Shown: positions 12,443-23,800 of the stretch, in pieces
Numbering within the stretch: the first letter of the stretch is position 1
Layout of the letters: each line of letters begins with the position of its first letter
NCBI GenBank assembly: GCA_006503535.1
Contig: QYRS01000002.1
Span: 5,022,001 to 5,086,000 of the forward strand
DNA length: 64,000 bases
Direction: 5' to 3'
From: Arthrinium phaeospermum
Lineage: Eukaryota; Ascomycota; Sordariomycetes; Amphisphaeriales; Apiosporaceae
Program-made: the position numbers and the translations under genes
Notes under the pieces: model-generated
The model's database searches: none
What the model saw: only the letters and a program-made list of their open reading frames with translations
Told to the model about the DNA's origin: nothing

Positions 12443-13983
12443 ATGGCTTCACAACACCCGCTGCCACAGCCCAAGTCGGTGCTGCGAGGTCACCACGCCC
12501 AAGTCCATGCGGCCGCCTTTGTGAGAGACAACCAGCGCCTGGCGTCCGGCGATGCGGAGGGCTACGTCGTGCTGTGGGATCTGACCATTGTGCGCCCGCG
12601 AGCCGTGTGGCGCGCCCACACCAATGCCATCCTCGGCATCGCCTCCTGGGGTGCCGACAAGATCATCACGTGAGTCTTTGGTCAATCCTACAGTGTGTTC
12701 TGTAAACATCGTCAATCGGTAGCAAGGCTAAGAGTGTTTTATCTACTTTGTCGTAAACAGGCACGGAAGAGATAACCAGTTGGTCATCTGGAAACTCGCT
12801 GAGGAAGACGAGGCTTCCCTGAGCACAACGCTCCCGCTGGACCCCTCACCCACGCCCCGGCCTCAACCATGGATCCTGTATATACTCCCGGTCAATACAA
12901 TGAACTTTTGCTCCTTTGGCTTATGCCCGGCTGGCACTGATGGAACAGCCGACGAGCTGTTGATCGCCGTACCAAATACCCTAGCGTCTGAATCGGTAGG
13001 TGAAGGCTATATGCTTATCATGTTTCCCTTGATGCCAAGCATCCGCATTGACAAACACCACGGCAGGTCGACATCTACCACTTCCCGAGTCAGAAGAGAC
13101 TGCACACAGTAGTCTCGAGCCCGAAGGGCGAGAAGACAGGCATGGTCATGTCCCTGGTGCTCTGCCGCGTCAAGGGCTTCCTTACCTTGGTGACGGGATA
13201 CGAGAACGGCCTGGCCATGGTCACCCAGCAGAGCGAACCTAGTGACAACAACAACAACAGCTCCTCCTCCTGGGATGTATCCTACCGCACGCAGGCCCAC
13301 GGGCAGCCGGTTCTGTCGCTCGACGTGTCGCCCCGCCAAGACTTCTTCTACACCTCTGGCGCCGACGCCAACGTGGTGAAACACCCGATCCCTCAACCGC
13401 AGGCATTGCCGACGTCCTCGGGAGGACCCGAAACGCCAATCACCACGCCACCACCCCGGAGTCCCACCTGCCGAGGCGGGACGCCAGCAAACCGCCCCAG
13501 CCGGCTTCGCTCCTATCCGCGGCCCTGGCCGCCGCCCCCAAAACCGCTCCTATACCCCAGAAACAGAGCGTCGAGGTCAGGACGCAGCCGACCAAGGTCG
13601 TCAACACCAAACACTCCGGACAACAAGGCCTGAAAGTACGCTCAGATGGTAAGATCTTCGCGACCGCGGGCTGGGACTCCAAGATCCGCGTCTACTCTGC
13701 CAAGACGATGCAGGAGCTGGCGGTACTCAAATGGCACCAGGTCGGATGTTATGCCATCGCGTTTGCGAACCTGGATCATTCCTCACCGCCGACTGAGGAC
13801 GACAAGCAAAACAATGACGGTAGCAGCGGTCTTGACAGCGACGAGTCCACTGCCTCGAAGGCCGTCGTCCCCAAACTCGTCGATGTGACAGTCAAAGATC
13901 GACGGATCAAACAAGCCAAAGAAACTCATTGGCTCGCCGCCGGAAGCAAAGATGGCAAGATCAGCCTCTGGGATATTTACTGA
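12443..13983 (+). CDS. asa1: ASTRA-associated protein 1 homologue (WD repeats), one apparent frame break
   Basis: WD-repeat protein. The start reads [16 protein letters not shown], then [38 protein letters not shown], and at the end [17 protein letters not shown] and [16 protein letters not shown]. Order and wording fit fungal ASA1 (human GNB1L), a subunit of the TTT/ASTRA assembly that supports Tel2-dependent maturation of PIKK kinases. Introns: 12670-12760 and 12996-13066. Exon 3 reads correctly to about 13390 (HPIP), then continues one frame away with [14 protein letters not shown] and on to the stop at 13981-13983; one nucleotide appears to be missing at 13382-13395. No intron fits there. 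With that base the exons total a multiple of three. Either a sequence error or a recent mutation. Confidence 0.85.
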
Positions 13984-14393
13984 ATAAAACCATTCATGCC
14001 AATCTGCAATGAAGATCTTACTTCCAAGTTGACTCTTTTATTGATGACATCCGTGTCTTGCACTTCACAATGCACTAGCCATACGACCTCAGTGCCCAAC
14101 TTGCTAGATCTTCAAGATTTGCAACAAGCCTATAGGACATTTATTCATTCATTGACTGGTGAAGTCTACGATGATGATGCACTTCAGAACATAGAACGCT
14201 GTTTCCATACAACAAACTTATATGCCCTGTGAGGAAGTAGCCTGACTACATTCGTCGTTCTGTCTAAGGGGCATAATCTATTGAAAATATTCATAGCCTC
14301 ATCAACAATGCCCTTCCTCTAATATCTATTTACTTCTATCTCATCGGGTTTTCTATGTGCCTTTCTTCTCGCTGAGTCTAAACAAACGCTCTA
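13984..14393. other. Convergent 3' flanks, no gene seen
   Basis: AT-rich spacer between the ASA1 stop and the stop of the HAD gene on the other strand. No supported gene. Confidence 0.6.
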
Positions 14394-15467
14394 TCATCTG
14401 CTGCTCTGAACTAATACTAGCTCTTCACAGTCCTCAGCAGAAACGGCCTCTTTCGCCACCTGCTGCATCTCGGGCTCCGACTCGACCTCGGGCGGCGGGA
14501 TGGCCATGCCGTACTTCTCGTAAGGGAAGTCGACCAGGCTCTCGAGGTACTCGGCCCACCCATCATTCAGCTCGCCCACCTCGGCATCCGCAGCACCGCC
14601 ACCATTCCGGTTCCCCTCGTCGGCGGCCTCGTTCATGCGGCCCGCCAGCACCTCGGGCTCGCGCCCGGCGTACTCCTTCTTCAGCATCGGGGTGCGGCAC
14701 CCAGACCACGCGCATCCCGGCGCGCCGCCCCGACTCCACGCCGGGTACGCTGTCCTCGAACACCAGGCACTCGGGCGTGATGGGCTTCTCGCCCGGCGCC
14801 AGGCTCGCGTTGATGGTCGACAGCGCCAGGTGGTAGATGTCGGGCAGGGGCTTGCCCCGCCCGGCGCCCACGCGCTTGTCGTCGCCCAGGACGCGCCGGT
14901 CCGTGGGGAAGACGGAGAAGAGGTCGGTGAGGTGCGTCGTCTTGATGCGGAAGTTGTTGGCGTGGCTGCTGGTCGCGAGCGCGATATGGACCCTCTGTTT
15001 CTTTTCCTTCTCGTTCTTAGAAGCGGCGGAGGTGTCCCAGTACCGCGTGCGCCCGAGGTCGGCGAGCAGCTTCACGACGCCCGGGAGCGGCTGGGTGGGG
15101 GGGAAGTGCTCCTGCTGCAGGGCGGCGACCTCGGCCTGGTACTCGGCGTTGGAGACGGGCAGCTTCGCCCACTCGCTGAAGATGGCGTTGGACTGGGGCG
15201 CGGGGCGGCCCTGGAGCTTGGCCTTGATGCTCCAGGGCAGGCTCGGGCGGCCGTACTTTTCGAGCACGATGTTGATGCAGAGCGTGTAGAGGTCTTCGGT
15301 GTCGAGCAGCAGGCCGTCCATGTCGAAGAGACAGGCGCGCCGGCGGGAAGCTATTCGCGCGCACGCAGAGGGAGGCGGCTTGTTAGTCATTTATTGATGA
15401 TGCGGTACTTAGAAGAGGGACAAGGGAGGATGAAGCGCGCTGGGACTTACTCTGTACGAGGCGCCAT
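14394..15467 (-). CDS. HAD-superfamily phosphatase (HDHD1/GS1-like), two frame breaks
   Basis: Motif I is ACLFDMDGLLLDTEDLY, motif II IALATSSHAN, motif III/IV CLVFEDSVPGVESGRRAG, so this is a HAD subfamily I hydrolase close to the pseudouridine/2-deoxyglucose phosphatase group. I place the start at 15467: a 17-nt exon (MAPRT plus two bases, 15451-15467) ends at a perfect gtaagt. The intron 15351-15450 has a CTAAC branch point and TAG acceptor, and exon 2 begins with FPP as in relatives. Reaching CLFDMDG then needs two extra bases in a GCGCGC run near 15336. An ATG inside the intron (15390) gives an alternative open frame that I think is fortuitous. A second break at a CCCC run (14689-14692) moves the frame from VVWVPHP to LKKEYAGREPEVLAG; the C-terminus then ends at 14394. 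Substrate unknown. Confidence 0.78.
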
Positions 15468-15861
15468 TGTGAGGTTGCTAACAGAAAGCTTGGGTATAGA
15501 GCGCAATAGCGTTTCTCGGGCAAGAAACAAAGGATCCAAAGAGGTTCAGCAAAATATAATCCAATGCTTTTCACGCCAGTCTGTAGAAAGTCAGACCATG
15601 TTTCGCAGTGGGCTGTCTGTAGAAAGTCAATTGGCGGGGCAAAAAGTCGCTGCCCCTCTATCGTCCCGGCGAGTCGTCCGATAGAGGGGTAGCTCCAAAA
15701 AACCCCTGTCGCTGCCGCTGGCTGGTCGCTGGGCACCAAGACGCCAATCGCCTATGGTCGGACAAAACGTTGGATTTCGTCAGTGGTGTGCCAACGCTCG
15801 ATAGCTTTGTCGCTTTTCAAGCCTTCCACCTGCCACCATTTCTGGCTCCAGTCCACACAAC
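15468..15861. other. Divergent upstream region of the HAD and TPR genes
   Basis: 394 bp between two start codons pointing away from each other. No motif that I can name and no gene seen. Confidence 0.55.
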
Positions 15862-16851
15862 ATGTCCTCCAAAGACCAAACACCTGCGCAAAGCAAAGAC
15901 GATGCAGCGAAGAAACGCTGCACCCGCCGCCGAGGATGACGTAACCGCACCCGTCGAGCGATTTGCGCCAGAGGCGGCATGTAAACAACCCCCACCCCAT
16001 ACAGCAGCTCAACTGCCAGTAGAGGCAAACCCCAATCATGCTAATACGAGCTTCGTCGTTGTAGGAGTTACTGAGCGAATCGAACGAGAAGAAGACCCAA
16101 GCGAATGCCCTCTTCTCCTCGGCCAAGTACGAAAACGCCATCAACGTGTACGAAGAAGCCGCCTCCGTCTGCCCCCACTACCTCGACTACGAACTCGCCG
16201 TCCTCCAGTCCAACATATCCGCCTGCCACCTGAAGCTGGAGCAGTGGAAAGAAGCCATCTCCAGCGCGACCAAGGCCCTCGACGGCCTCGGCCGTCTGGA
16301 AGCGGCTGAGGGCAGGCCGAGGCCGAAAAGGAGGAGGCGAAGGCCCAGAATGACGAAGACGGCGTCGAGGAGGAGATCGTCGCTCCGGCGCCCAGAACAG
16401 CGCGCCCGCCGAGAGAAGAAGAGACCGAGGCCGGCAGCGCGCGGCGGAAACGTAAGGAAGATGTCGCTCGGATCCGCGCCAAGCCCTGATGCGCCGGGCG
16501 CGGGCGCGCAGTGAGAAGGGCGGCTGGGCGAACCTTTCGGGTGCCGAAGAGGATTACAAGCTCTTGTCTACGATGGAGAACCTGAGCCCGGCAGACCGCA
16601 AGATTGTCAAGGCCCAGCTGGTTATTCTACCGGTAAATCCAAGGCGGCGCAGGAGAAGGAAATGGCCGAGATGTGGGGGAAGCTCAAGGATGTAAGTGGT
16701 TCTCTACCTTTCGCATGTTTCAGAAATGGCTAATGATAGATGACGACAGCTCGGAAACGGCATTCTGAAGCCATTCGTTTGAGTACTGACAACTTCAGAT
16801 GGTAAAGACGAGAAGTCTGGGGGCTACAGTATGAACTTCAAGCAGAGCTAG
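15862..16851 (+). pseudogene. TTC1-like tetratricopeptide protein, broken by about seven 1-nt indels
   Basis: TPR core reads QANALFSSAKYENAINVYEE, LDYELAVLQSNISACHLKLE, WKEAISSATKAL, and later YKLLSTMENLSPADRKIV and KLKD/LGNGILKPFG, the order of fungal TTC1-type TPR co-chaperones (Hsp70/Hsp90 or Ras-linked adaptors in animals). Introns: 15941-16064 (CTAAT branch point) and 16692-16749. The protein can be followed only by changing frame repeatedly: near 15911-15920, 16308-16316, 16482-16486, 16629-16635, 16774-16778, 16793-16797 and 16801-16807. Nearly all look like missing single bases. Each fragment is well conserved between breaks, which argues for base-call errors rather than old decay, but a pseudogene is possible. 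The stop TAG at 16849-16851 follows the expected SGGYSMNFKQS end. Confidence 0.7.
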
Positions 16852-16976
16852 GAACAATATGACATATCCAGTCCCAAATCACCCAGAGTGCACCATGTCA
16901 ACAATCTTGGTCATCTATCAGGCGTGTTTGTCAGTTGACGTGCATCCAAATAAATGCCCAGCCTGCCTCACGCAAC

Positions 16977-18862
16977 TTAACAGTCAATGGTAATCCCCCT
17001 TTTGCCCGGCTGACGCAACTCAGCATCGAATCCTCCTTCTGCTCTCGCGCTCAGTGCGAAACCTGGTGTGCAAACCTCTCCGCCTCCATCCCCTTCTTTG
17101 TTGCAGCTGTAGTCGACCATGCAGGTCCCGCAGTTGCCCACGAGCAGGACGACTCAATTTCGAACCCGGCCTCGTTCAGGAGTCGAGCGGGACTTCTCGC
17201 CGGGGACCTGTAATATTCTTTTGGTGCTTTCGACTTCTACTTCGAACGGGTCGCGGTGCCGAAAGTCGAGGAGGCGCCGCCGAATTCTTCAAAGTAGGTC
17301 CGGGACCGGGGGTAGCCGAGGGCCTGGGTCAGCTGCGGCATTCGGTCAGCAGGGAGGAGGGGCGCAGCAGTATATGAGGTGTTTATGAGTCTTCTGCGGT
17401 TTGGGGCATGATGTCTTTCAGTGTTAATCTTCTATCTTCGTCTCTGGCGTAAAGCGTGGTTTTGCTCTCGGGTAGGCGGTCGAGGTTACGCAGCGTCCTT
17501 TTTGCTGCGCACCGCGTAGTGCACCGAAGTAAAGCGTGGTTTTGCTCTCGGGTAGGCGGTCGAGGTACGCAGCGTCCTTTTTGCTGCGCACCGCGTAGTG
17601 CACCTCGAAGTTGTCCGAGGGGTCACGCTGGCATATAGAGCGCAGGAAGGGTAACACCAATACCGCCGACGATGTATATGTGCTTCATATCCCGTGAGTG
17701 TTTGATGCAGTCTTTCCCGTCTGTATCGTCGTCCTCGCTAGGTAGCTTGGCCTGATGGCCGTTGGCCACCTTGATAATGTCGCCGACATTGAGACTGTCG
17801 TGTAGGTATACCGATCCGCCTCTTGAGTTGTCGTCTCGGGCCACTCCCAACTCGAACCGCTTGAGGGTGCCCGAGACGACGGAATACGCCCGGGAGAAGC
17901 GCTGGTCAGGCCCAAACCGCAGGCGGACATGGGGCGCGAAGCCCTGTGCAAAATCCTCTTCTTCGTCCTTCTTGCCATTAGTGTCGGCAGTGTCGTGCAC
18001 CTCAAACACAAACCTCTTCGCCCGCGTCGTCAGATCGGCCTTCTCCACGAGCCGGTAGCTCCGCCAATCCATAGGCAGCCGCTCCCCCTCAAGCCGTCCC
18101 GCGAAATCCTCCGTGTCGCGGCTCTCGAGGCGACGGCGAAATACACCGCGTATCTCGGCGCCGAGTTCGGGGACGCCTTCGACGAGCTCCCGCATAGCCG
18201 CGACGTTGTCCGTCTCGTGGTACAGGTAACGCTGCACCCGGGCAAGCGGCCACGTCGGGTGCACGCGCTCAACCAGCTCGTACGCATCCCCCTCACGGAT
18301 ATATCCCGTCCTGAGGACGCGCAAGTACCAACCCGTCCGCCCCGTCCGTTGCGCCGCAGACGACATGCGCTTGTAAGCGAAGCGATGATTCAACTTAAAG
18401 CAGGGCTGTCGGGGCTCGCCGACCACGACCTCGATCCCCTCGTCCCCGTCCCCGCCCCCAATACGGAACCGGTCCCCAATACAGACATTCTCCTCGTTCA
18501 GCAGCGAGGTGGCCAGGTTCTCGCCGAACCCGCCACCCTGAACCGGTCCTCGCGCCCCGGCAGCTCGGCGTTCCAGGCCGCGTAGTGCGAGGCCGCGTAC
18601 TGGTGCAGCGCCTTGTCGGGCCCGCCGTGCAGCTCGTACTGCACCTCGTCGCCCGCGAGACCCGTACGGCCGACGTAGACGGGGCCCGCGCGCGGCTGCT
18701 TGTGGATGGCCGAGCGGATCTTGCCGCCCGAGTTGGCCAGGGGTGGATCTTGCCTGTCCGTACGCAGAGGAGGACGTCTTTGGGCGGCAGCGGGGCGGCG
18801 GGGTAATCGACAACTTCATCGCCGCCGTTGCATTCGTTCTTGATGGACACAGATATATCCAT
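16977..18862 (-). pseudogene. MOSC / ferredoxin-reductase / 2Fe-2S fusion protein, frame-broken
   Basis: Start MDISVSIKNEC at 18862. An N-terminal MOSC part (VGRTGLAGDEVQYELHGG, GGFGENLATSLLNEENVCIG, PRQPCFKLNHRFAYKRM) is followed by a reductase part (flavin motif RAYSVVSG, nicotinamide motif GGIGVT). A C-terminal plant-type ferredoxin part is found by following frames past the stop at about 17625: HIYCC, LDVLNEAGFEIESSC, then VGNCGTCMVDY, i.e. C-x4-C-x2-C, ending ITIDC at 16977. This is the YcbX/YiiM-like MOSC-oxidoreductase architecture; such proteins move electrons to molybdenum-bound substrates, but the substrate is not known here. Frame breaks near 18741-18744, 18535-18545 and about 17649, several more below 17450, and an 80-bp tandem duplication at 17449-17604 prevent a continuous frame. 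Confidence 0.75.
17449..17604 (-). repeat. 80-bp tandem duplication within the MOSC/reductase gene
   Basis: 17449-17525 and 17529-17604 are identical apart from one extra T in the first copy. Both encode the same reductase segment (HYAVRSKKDAAYLDRLPESK on the minus strand). Eighty is not a multiple of three, so the duplication shifts the frame. Confidence 0.93.
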
Positions 18863-19470
18863 CTTACCGCATTAATAAGTAAGTATTTAAGTGAGTGTTG
18901 TATATGTACTTGGAAGTGTCATGTTCAAGGCGGGGGTTTAGGGGCTATATGGGTCTAGGCAACTAGAATCTCACTAACAAATCCATATTTCTTGGCTTAC
19001 AGATACCAACTCCCTGATTCAAGATACCTATTTAGACCAACCCCTCATTACCACCCCAAAACCATACAGGAATCTCGAAGCCTAGACAGAATGCGCAATG
19101 AACCAGAACTGCATATATTTGACAAGGATATGACCAAGGTAAGTAAGTGCCACGCGGAAGAGGACGCAACACGACAAGAAGAGCGGCAGGCAGCCGCCAT
19201 TAGACGAATTGGAGCAAGGATATGACCAAGGTAAGTAAGTGCCACGCGGAAGAGGACGCAACACGACAAGAAGAGCGGCAGGCAGCCGCCATTAGACGAA
19301 TTGGAGCGTAGGCAGAAGGAACTGGATACTTGGCACAGCCTCTATCAATCGACCGCATGCTTACTATTCCCGTCCGTATATGGGTCCAGCAAGAAGCACC
19401 TCCTACAAATGAGACGGGCTCCTCCCTTCTATTTCTCTCGTCTGTCCCAGCATACTAGTAAAGACACAGG
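18863..19470. other. Spacer upstream of two divergent genes
   Basis: Divergent upstream DNA of the MOSC gene (minus) and the F-box gene (plus). Apart from the 92-bp tandem duplication nothing is recognisable. Confidence 0.5.
19123..19306. repeat. 92-bp perfect tandem duplication
   Basis: 19123-19214 and 19215-19306 are identical base for base as far as I can read. The unit contains a GTAAGTAAGT stretch and a purine-rich part. The same kind of duplication occurs 1.6 kb away in the MOSC gene. Confidence 0.93.
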
Positions 19471-20740
19471 ATGTTGCAACTACCCACTGAGCTGGTGCTC
19501 GAAATCGTGACCCGCGTCGACGGCGCAAGCGACCTCCTCCACTTCGCCCTGACCTGCCGCGGCCTCTCCGCCCTCTTCCTCGACGAGCTGTACCGCCGCG
19601 ACGTGCACATCTGGAACTCCTCGGCCCTGTGTGGGCGTGCCGCACCGGCAACGTGGCCACGGCCCGACGGAGCCTCGACGCGGGCGCCGCCGTCAACCAC
19701 CTCTTCTTCAACCAGGCCGAGGCCGACTGGCCGCCCTGGGGCCCCTCGCGCGACGCGGCCCGTGCCTCCTGCCTCGCGGGCCACCCGCTGGCCATCGCCG
19801 TCCAGCACCGGCACCTCGCCCTGGTCCGCTTCCTGCTCGAGGAGCGGGGGGCCGACCCGAACCGGGACGACACTTGGGCCGTGGCGCACCACGGGGAGAG
19901 CTGGTACCCGATCCACTGGGCCGTGAGCTGCCAGACCCGCTGGCGGGGCAGGGCACGGGCACGACGGCGACGGTGATGGTGGTAGTAGTAATAGTATGGC
20001 CAAACGGAGGACGAGGAAGAAAAGCAAAGCAGCAGTGCTGCGGCTTCCCCCCCAACGCCATCCCGCCCGACCCAGAAATCGTCTCTCTCCTGCTCCGCCA
20101 CGGCGCCGACCCCAACGAGGAAACCATCGGGGCCCCCTACCGCTCCCCCACCAGTACTTCAGCGAAAGCCACCAAGACCGGCTCCGCCCCCTCCACCTCA
20201 CCGGCTGCGACCACGTCCCCCTCGCCATCCTGCGCCTCCTCCTCGAAGCCGGCGCCGACCATCGCGTCCCGAGCGCCTGCTGGGGCTGCCACCGCCACCC
20301 CGACACGGTCGGGGCTACTGGTGCCCCGCCCTGTTCGAGTACTTCCGCCCCCTTTGGCCCTTTCAGAGCGAGGCGCGCGAGGCCAAGCTGCTCCTGGCGG
20401 CGCTACGGGGGCGAGGACCGGCGGCGCTGGCGGTTCGATCGGGCGGCTACGGCGTCGACGTTGCATATACTGACGCCGTCTAGACTGAAGACGCTGCTCT
20501 TCCTCACGGGCAACGAAGAAAACGAGCCGGTCGTCCTCGGCTCGGGGTCTTTCCCATGCTGGATGCCTGGTCGCGGCAGAAGGCGGCCGCGCTGGACGCC
20601 GCGGAGAAGGACCCGCAGTCTGACGACGCGGCGCGGCAGGCCGAGACGTTGGGGTCTGCTCGAGGACCTCATCGCGAGGCTGGTTGGGGTGAGCAGGATA
20701 GAGTATACGGACGAGGCGGCCTTGTCGACCGCGGCGAAAG
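19471..20740 (+). pseudogene. F-box/ankyrin protein, 5' part, cut by a retrotransposon
   Basis: Residues 1-45 are an F-box (LQLPTELVLEIVTRV, LLHFALTCRGLSALFLDELY). Ankyrin-like units follow in changing frames: WACRTGNVATARRSLDAGA, HPLAIAVQHRHLALVRFLLE, ERGADPN, EIVSLLLRHGADPNEE, LHLTGCDHVPLAILRLLLE, AGADHRV. F-box/ankyrin proteins usually act as SCF ubiquitin-ligase adaptors or as accessory proteins. The frame breaks near 19625, in the low-complexity GGGCACGGGC stretch (about 19945-20050), near 20150, 20310, 20480 and 20550. The last host codons (STAAK) run straight into the LTR at 20741, so the gene is interrupted; its 3' part is at 27338-27764. Confidence 0.75.
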
Positions 20741-20878
20741 TGTCACGGCCCATACCGGTGGTCTGTGCGCTGAGGCCCGTGCGCCCCATATCGATATTTA
20801 AATAGAATTTTCGTAATTCGATATTAAAGATTTTTTAATTTTTTATATAATAATATTAATATAAATTATATTTTTATA
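20741..20878. repeat. Left long terminal repeat
   Basis: 138 bp. The outer 50 bp are unmutated GC-rich sequence and the inner part is RIPed. Aligned to the right LTR, every mismatch I find is a C/T or G/A transition, with a single 1-nt gap. Confidence 0.87.
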
Positions 20879-23800
20879 ATTTATTATATTTTTTTTAAAT
20901 AATACGCGCTTTATTTATTTCGATTTAATATATTATTAACGATTTTTTCGATATTAACTTTTTATTTTTTTATTTAAACGTATAATAATTATATTAATAA
21001 CGCGAGGTTATTTTATTATAAAATAACGCGAAATTTTTTTTTTTTTTATATATTAATATACGAAATTATTATAATAATATATCGATTTTTCGATATTATA
21101 TTACGATTAAAAATTAAACTTTAAATATTTTAAATATATAATATTATAAAACGATTTTAACCTTTAAATTTTAAATATCGTAAAATAAACTATTAATATA
21201 AAAGATTAATTCGAGAACTTTTTCGATTTTAAAATCGTTTTTATCGAGTATATTAATTATATATATAAAAAATTTAAAAAAACCTCGAATTTTTTAAATT
21301 TTATATAATTTTTAAAAAAAAATAAAAATATTAACGAAAAATATTTATAAAAACTTTTATATTTTAATTAAAAATTAAAATTTAAAATACGCTTAATTTA
21401 AAATTATAAATAATATTTTAAAAAAATATAAAAATAATTAATTTAATTCGATATAAAATAATGTTTAAAAAAACTATTTTATTATAAAATATTTTAAAGT
21501 AATTTTAAAACTCGATTTAAATATATCGTTTTTAAATTTAAAGGAAACGTTTTTATTTTAACGAATTCGATTATTAAAGTAATTAAAAATAAAATTCCGT
21601 TTAAAAATAATAATATTAATTTTTATTAAAAATATTAAAAAAATATAATCGTAATTTATAATATTATCGATATTCGAAAAAACGTTAAAGTTAATTTTTA
21701 AAAATTTTAAATAAATAAATAATTTAATTTAAATTCTTTATATTTTTATTAAATATTATTTAAAATTAAGTTATATTATATAAAAATAATTTAATTTATA
21801 TTTAAAATTAATAACGATTTATAAAAAAACCGTTATTATTAATTAATTATCGATAAATAACGATTTAATAAATAATTTTTTTATATAATAAATAATAAAT
21901 AATTTTCGTTGCATAAATATAATTATTTAAAATATTCGAAAGAATTAATTAATTTAATTAATTAATAAATCGATAACGGCGATTTAATAAATTAATAAAA
22001 TTAACGCTATTATTTATAAAAATTAAATAATTAAAATTAAGTAATTTTAATATTATTATCGATACGAAAATTATTTTTATTTTATATAATTAAAATTATA
22101 ATTAATATAGTTATTTTTAATTTAATAATAATATTTATAATATTTAAAAATAAGTTTCGATATTTAAAAATCGAGGAAAACGCGGCCGAGGTAACGGTTA
22201 CAATAACTTATATAATAATATTTAAAACGATATTTTTATTAAAGTTTAGATTAATAATAAATTTTTAAAATTAAAATTATTATAATAATAATTAATTTAG
22301 TTTTTAAACGAACGTAATTATAACGGTAATTTTAATACCTTTTTTTAAAATAAAAAGGTTTATTAAATTAATTAATAATTAAATATTCGGGTTCGATAAA
22401 TTTAATTTTTTAAATATTTTTTAAATTTAAAATTTTTTAATTAAAATAACGATTAATATTAAATAATTTAATCCGTTTAATATTAAACGTTTTAATTCGC
22501 GTAGTTTTAAATTTAATAATAGCCGAATTAATAATAATAATATAAACGAATTATCGAAATTTTAAAAAACGATTAACTTTTTCGTAAAGTTATATAAAAA
22601 ATATAAAAAAAAGAAGTATTTTATTAATAATAAACTTAAATATTTTATATTAATAATTATAAATTTTAAATATTATAATTATTAAGTTTATTTATAAATA
22701 GTTATATATATTATATAATTAATATTATAATCGATTTAAAATATTTCGATTTCGTTTTTTAATATTTTTTTCGCGTATAAAAATAATTATTTTTATAAAC
22801 TTTCGATAAATTTAAAAAATTATTAATAATTAATAATTTTTTAAACGAAACGAAATATATTATTATTATATTAAAATTTAATTTAATTAAGTTTTTATTA
22901 AAAATATTTTCGTTTTTAATTATTAATATTAATATATATTAAATTTTTTTAATTAAAGTTTTATAATTTCGTAATTAATTAAGCCGAGGATATAATTATT
23001 TTTAATAATTAAATTTATTTTAAGTCTTATCTTCGCAATTTTAAGCCTTATTAGGTACGAAATAAAATTTAGCCCCGTTAATACGATAAATATCGTGAAA
23101 TTTAAAAATAAATAAAATCGAAAGCTCGTATAAATATATTCGCGGCTTTTATAATTTAAATTTTTAATTATTAAACGATAATAAAATTATTAATATATAA
23201 AAAAATAATTTTCGATAATAATTATAAAATATCGTATTTATTTTATTTTTTTATTATAATAAAATTTAAAAAAAATATTATATTATAATTAATAATTAAA
23301 GTAATAATTTCGGCCGAAAAAATAATAAAAATTTAGGAATATAAAAAAAATTAATTAGGGAATTTTTTAAATCGTAATTAAATATAGCCGGTATAGTAAT
23401 TTTTTATTAATAAGAAGGAGCGAAAGTGTAATTTTTTAATTTTTTAAATTTTTTAAACGATTTTTTTAAATTTAAAATAATATTAAAATTATATAGGATA
23501 ATATTAAAAAGTTTATAAAAAGTAATAAAAAAATTCTTTTATTAAAAATAATTAAAAAAAAATTTTTATTTAATTTATTATTTTTATTAACGTTTTTTTA
23601 AAGTAATTCGCGAACGATTTATCGCTATATTACCCGATAAATATAAAAATTTATTTAAAAAAAAAAACGATGCTATTATATTCGAAATCGCGGCTTTTTA
23701 ATATCGATAAATTTAAAATTATTCAATAGTTTAATAATTAATTAAATAAAAATTTTATTTAACGATTTATATTATTAATAATATCGTTATTAATCGCTTA

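Noticed and set aside
13380..13400. Programmed ribosomal frameshift in ASA1
   Set aside because: No slippery heptamer or downstream structure was seen, and neighbouring genes carry similar unprogrammed breaks.
15339..15390. ATG at 15390 (MTNKPPPSACAR) as start of the HAD protein
   Set aside because: It lies between a perfect donor and acceptor with a CTAAC branch point, and the encoded residues do not match the family, whereas the upstream exon does.
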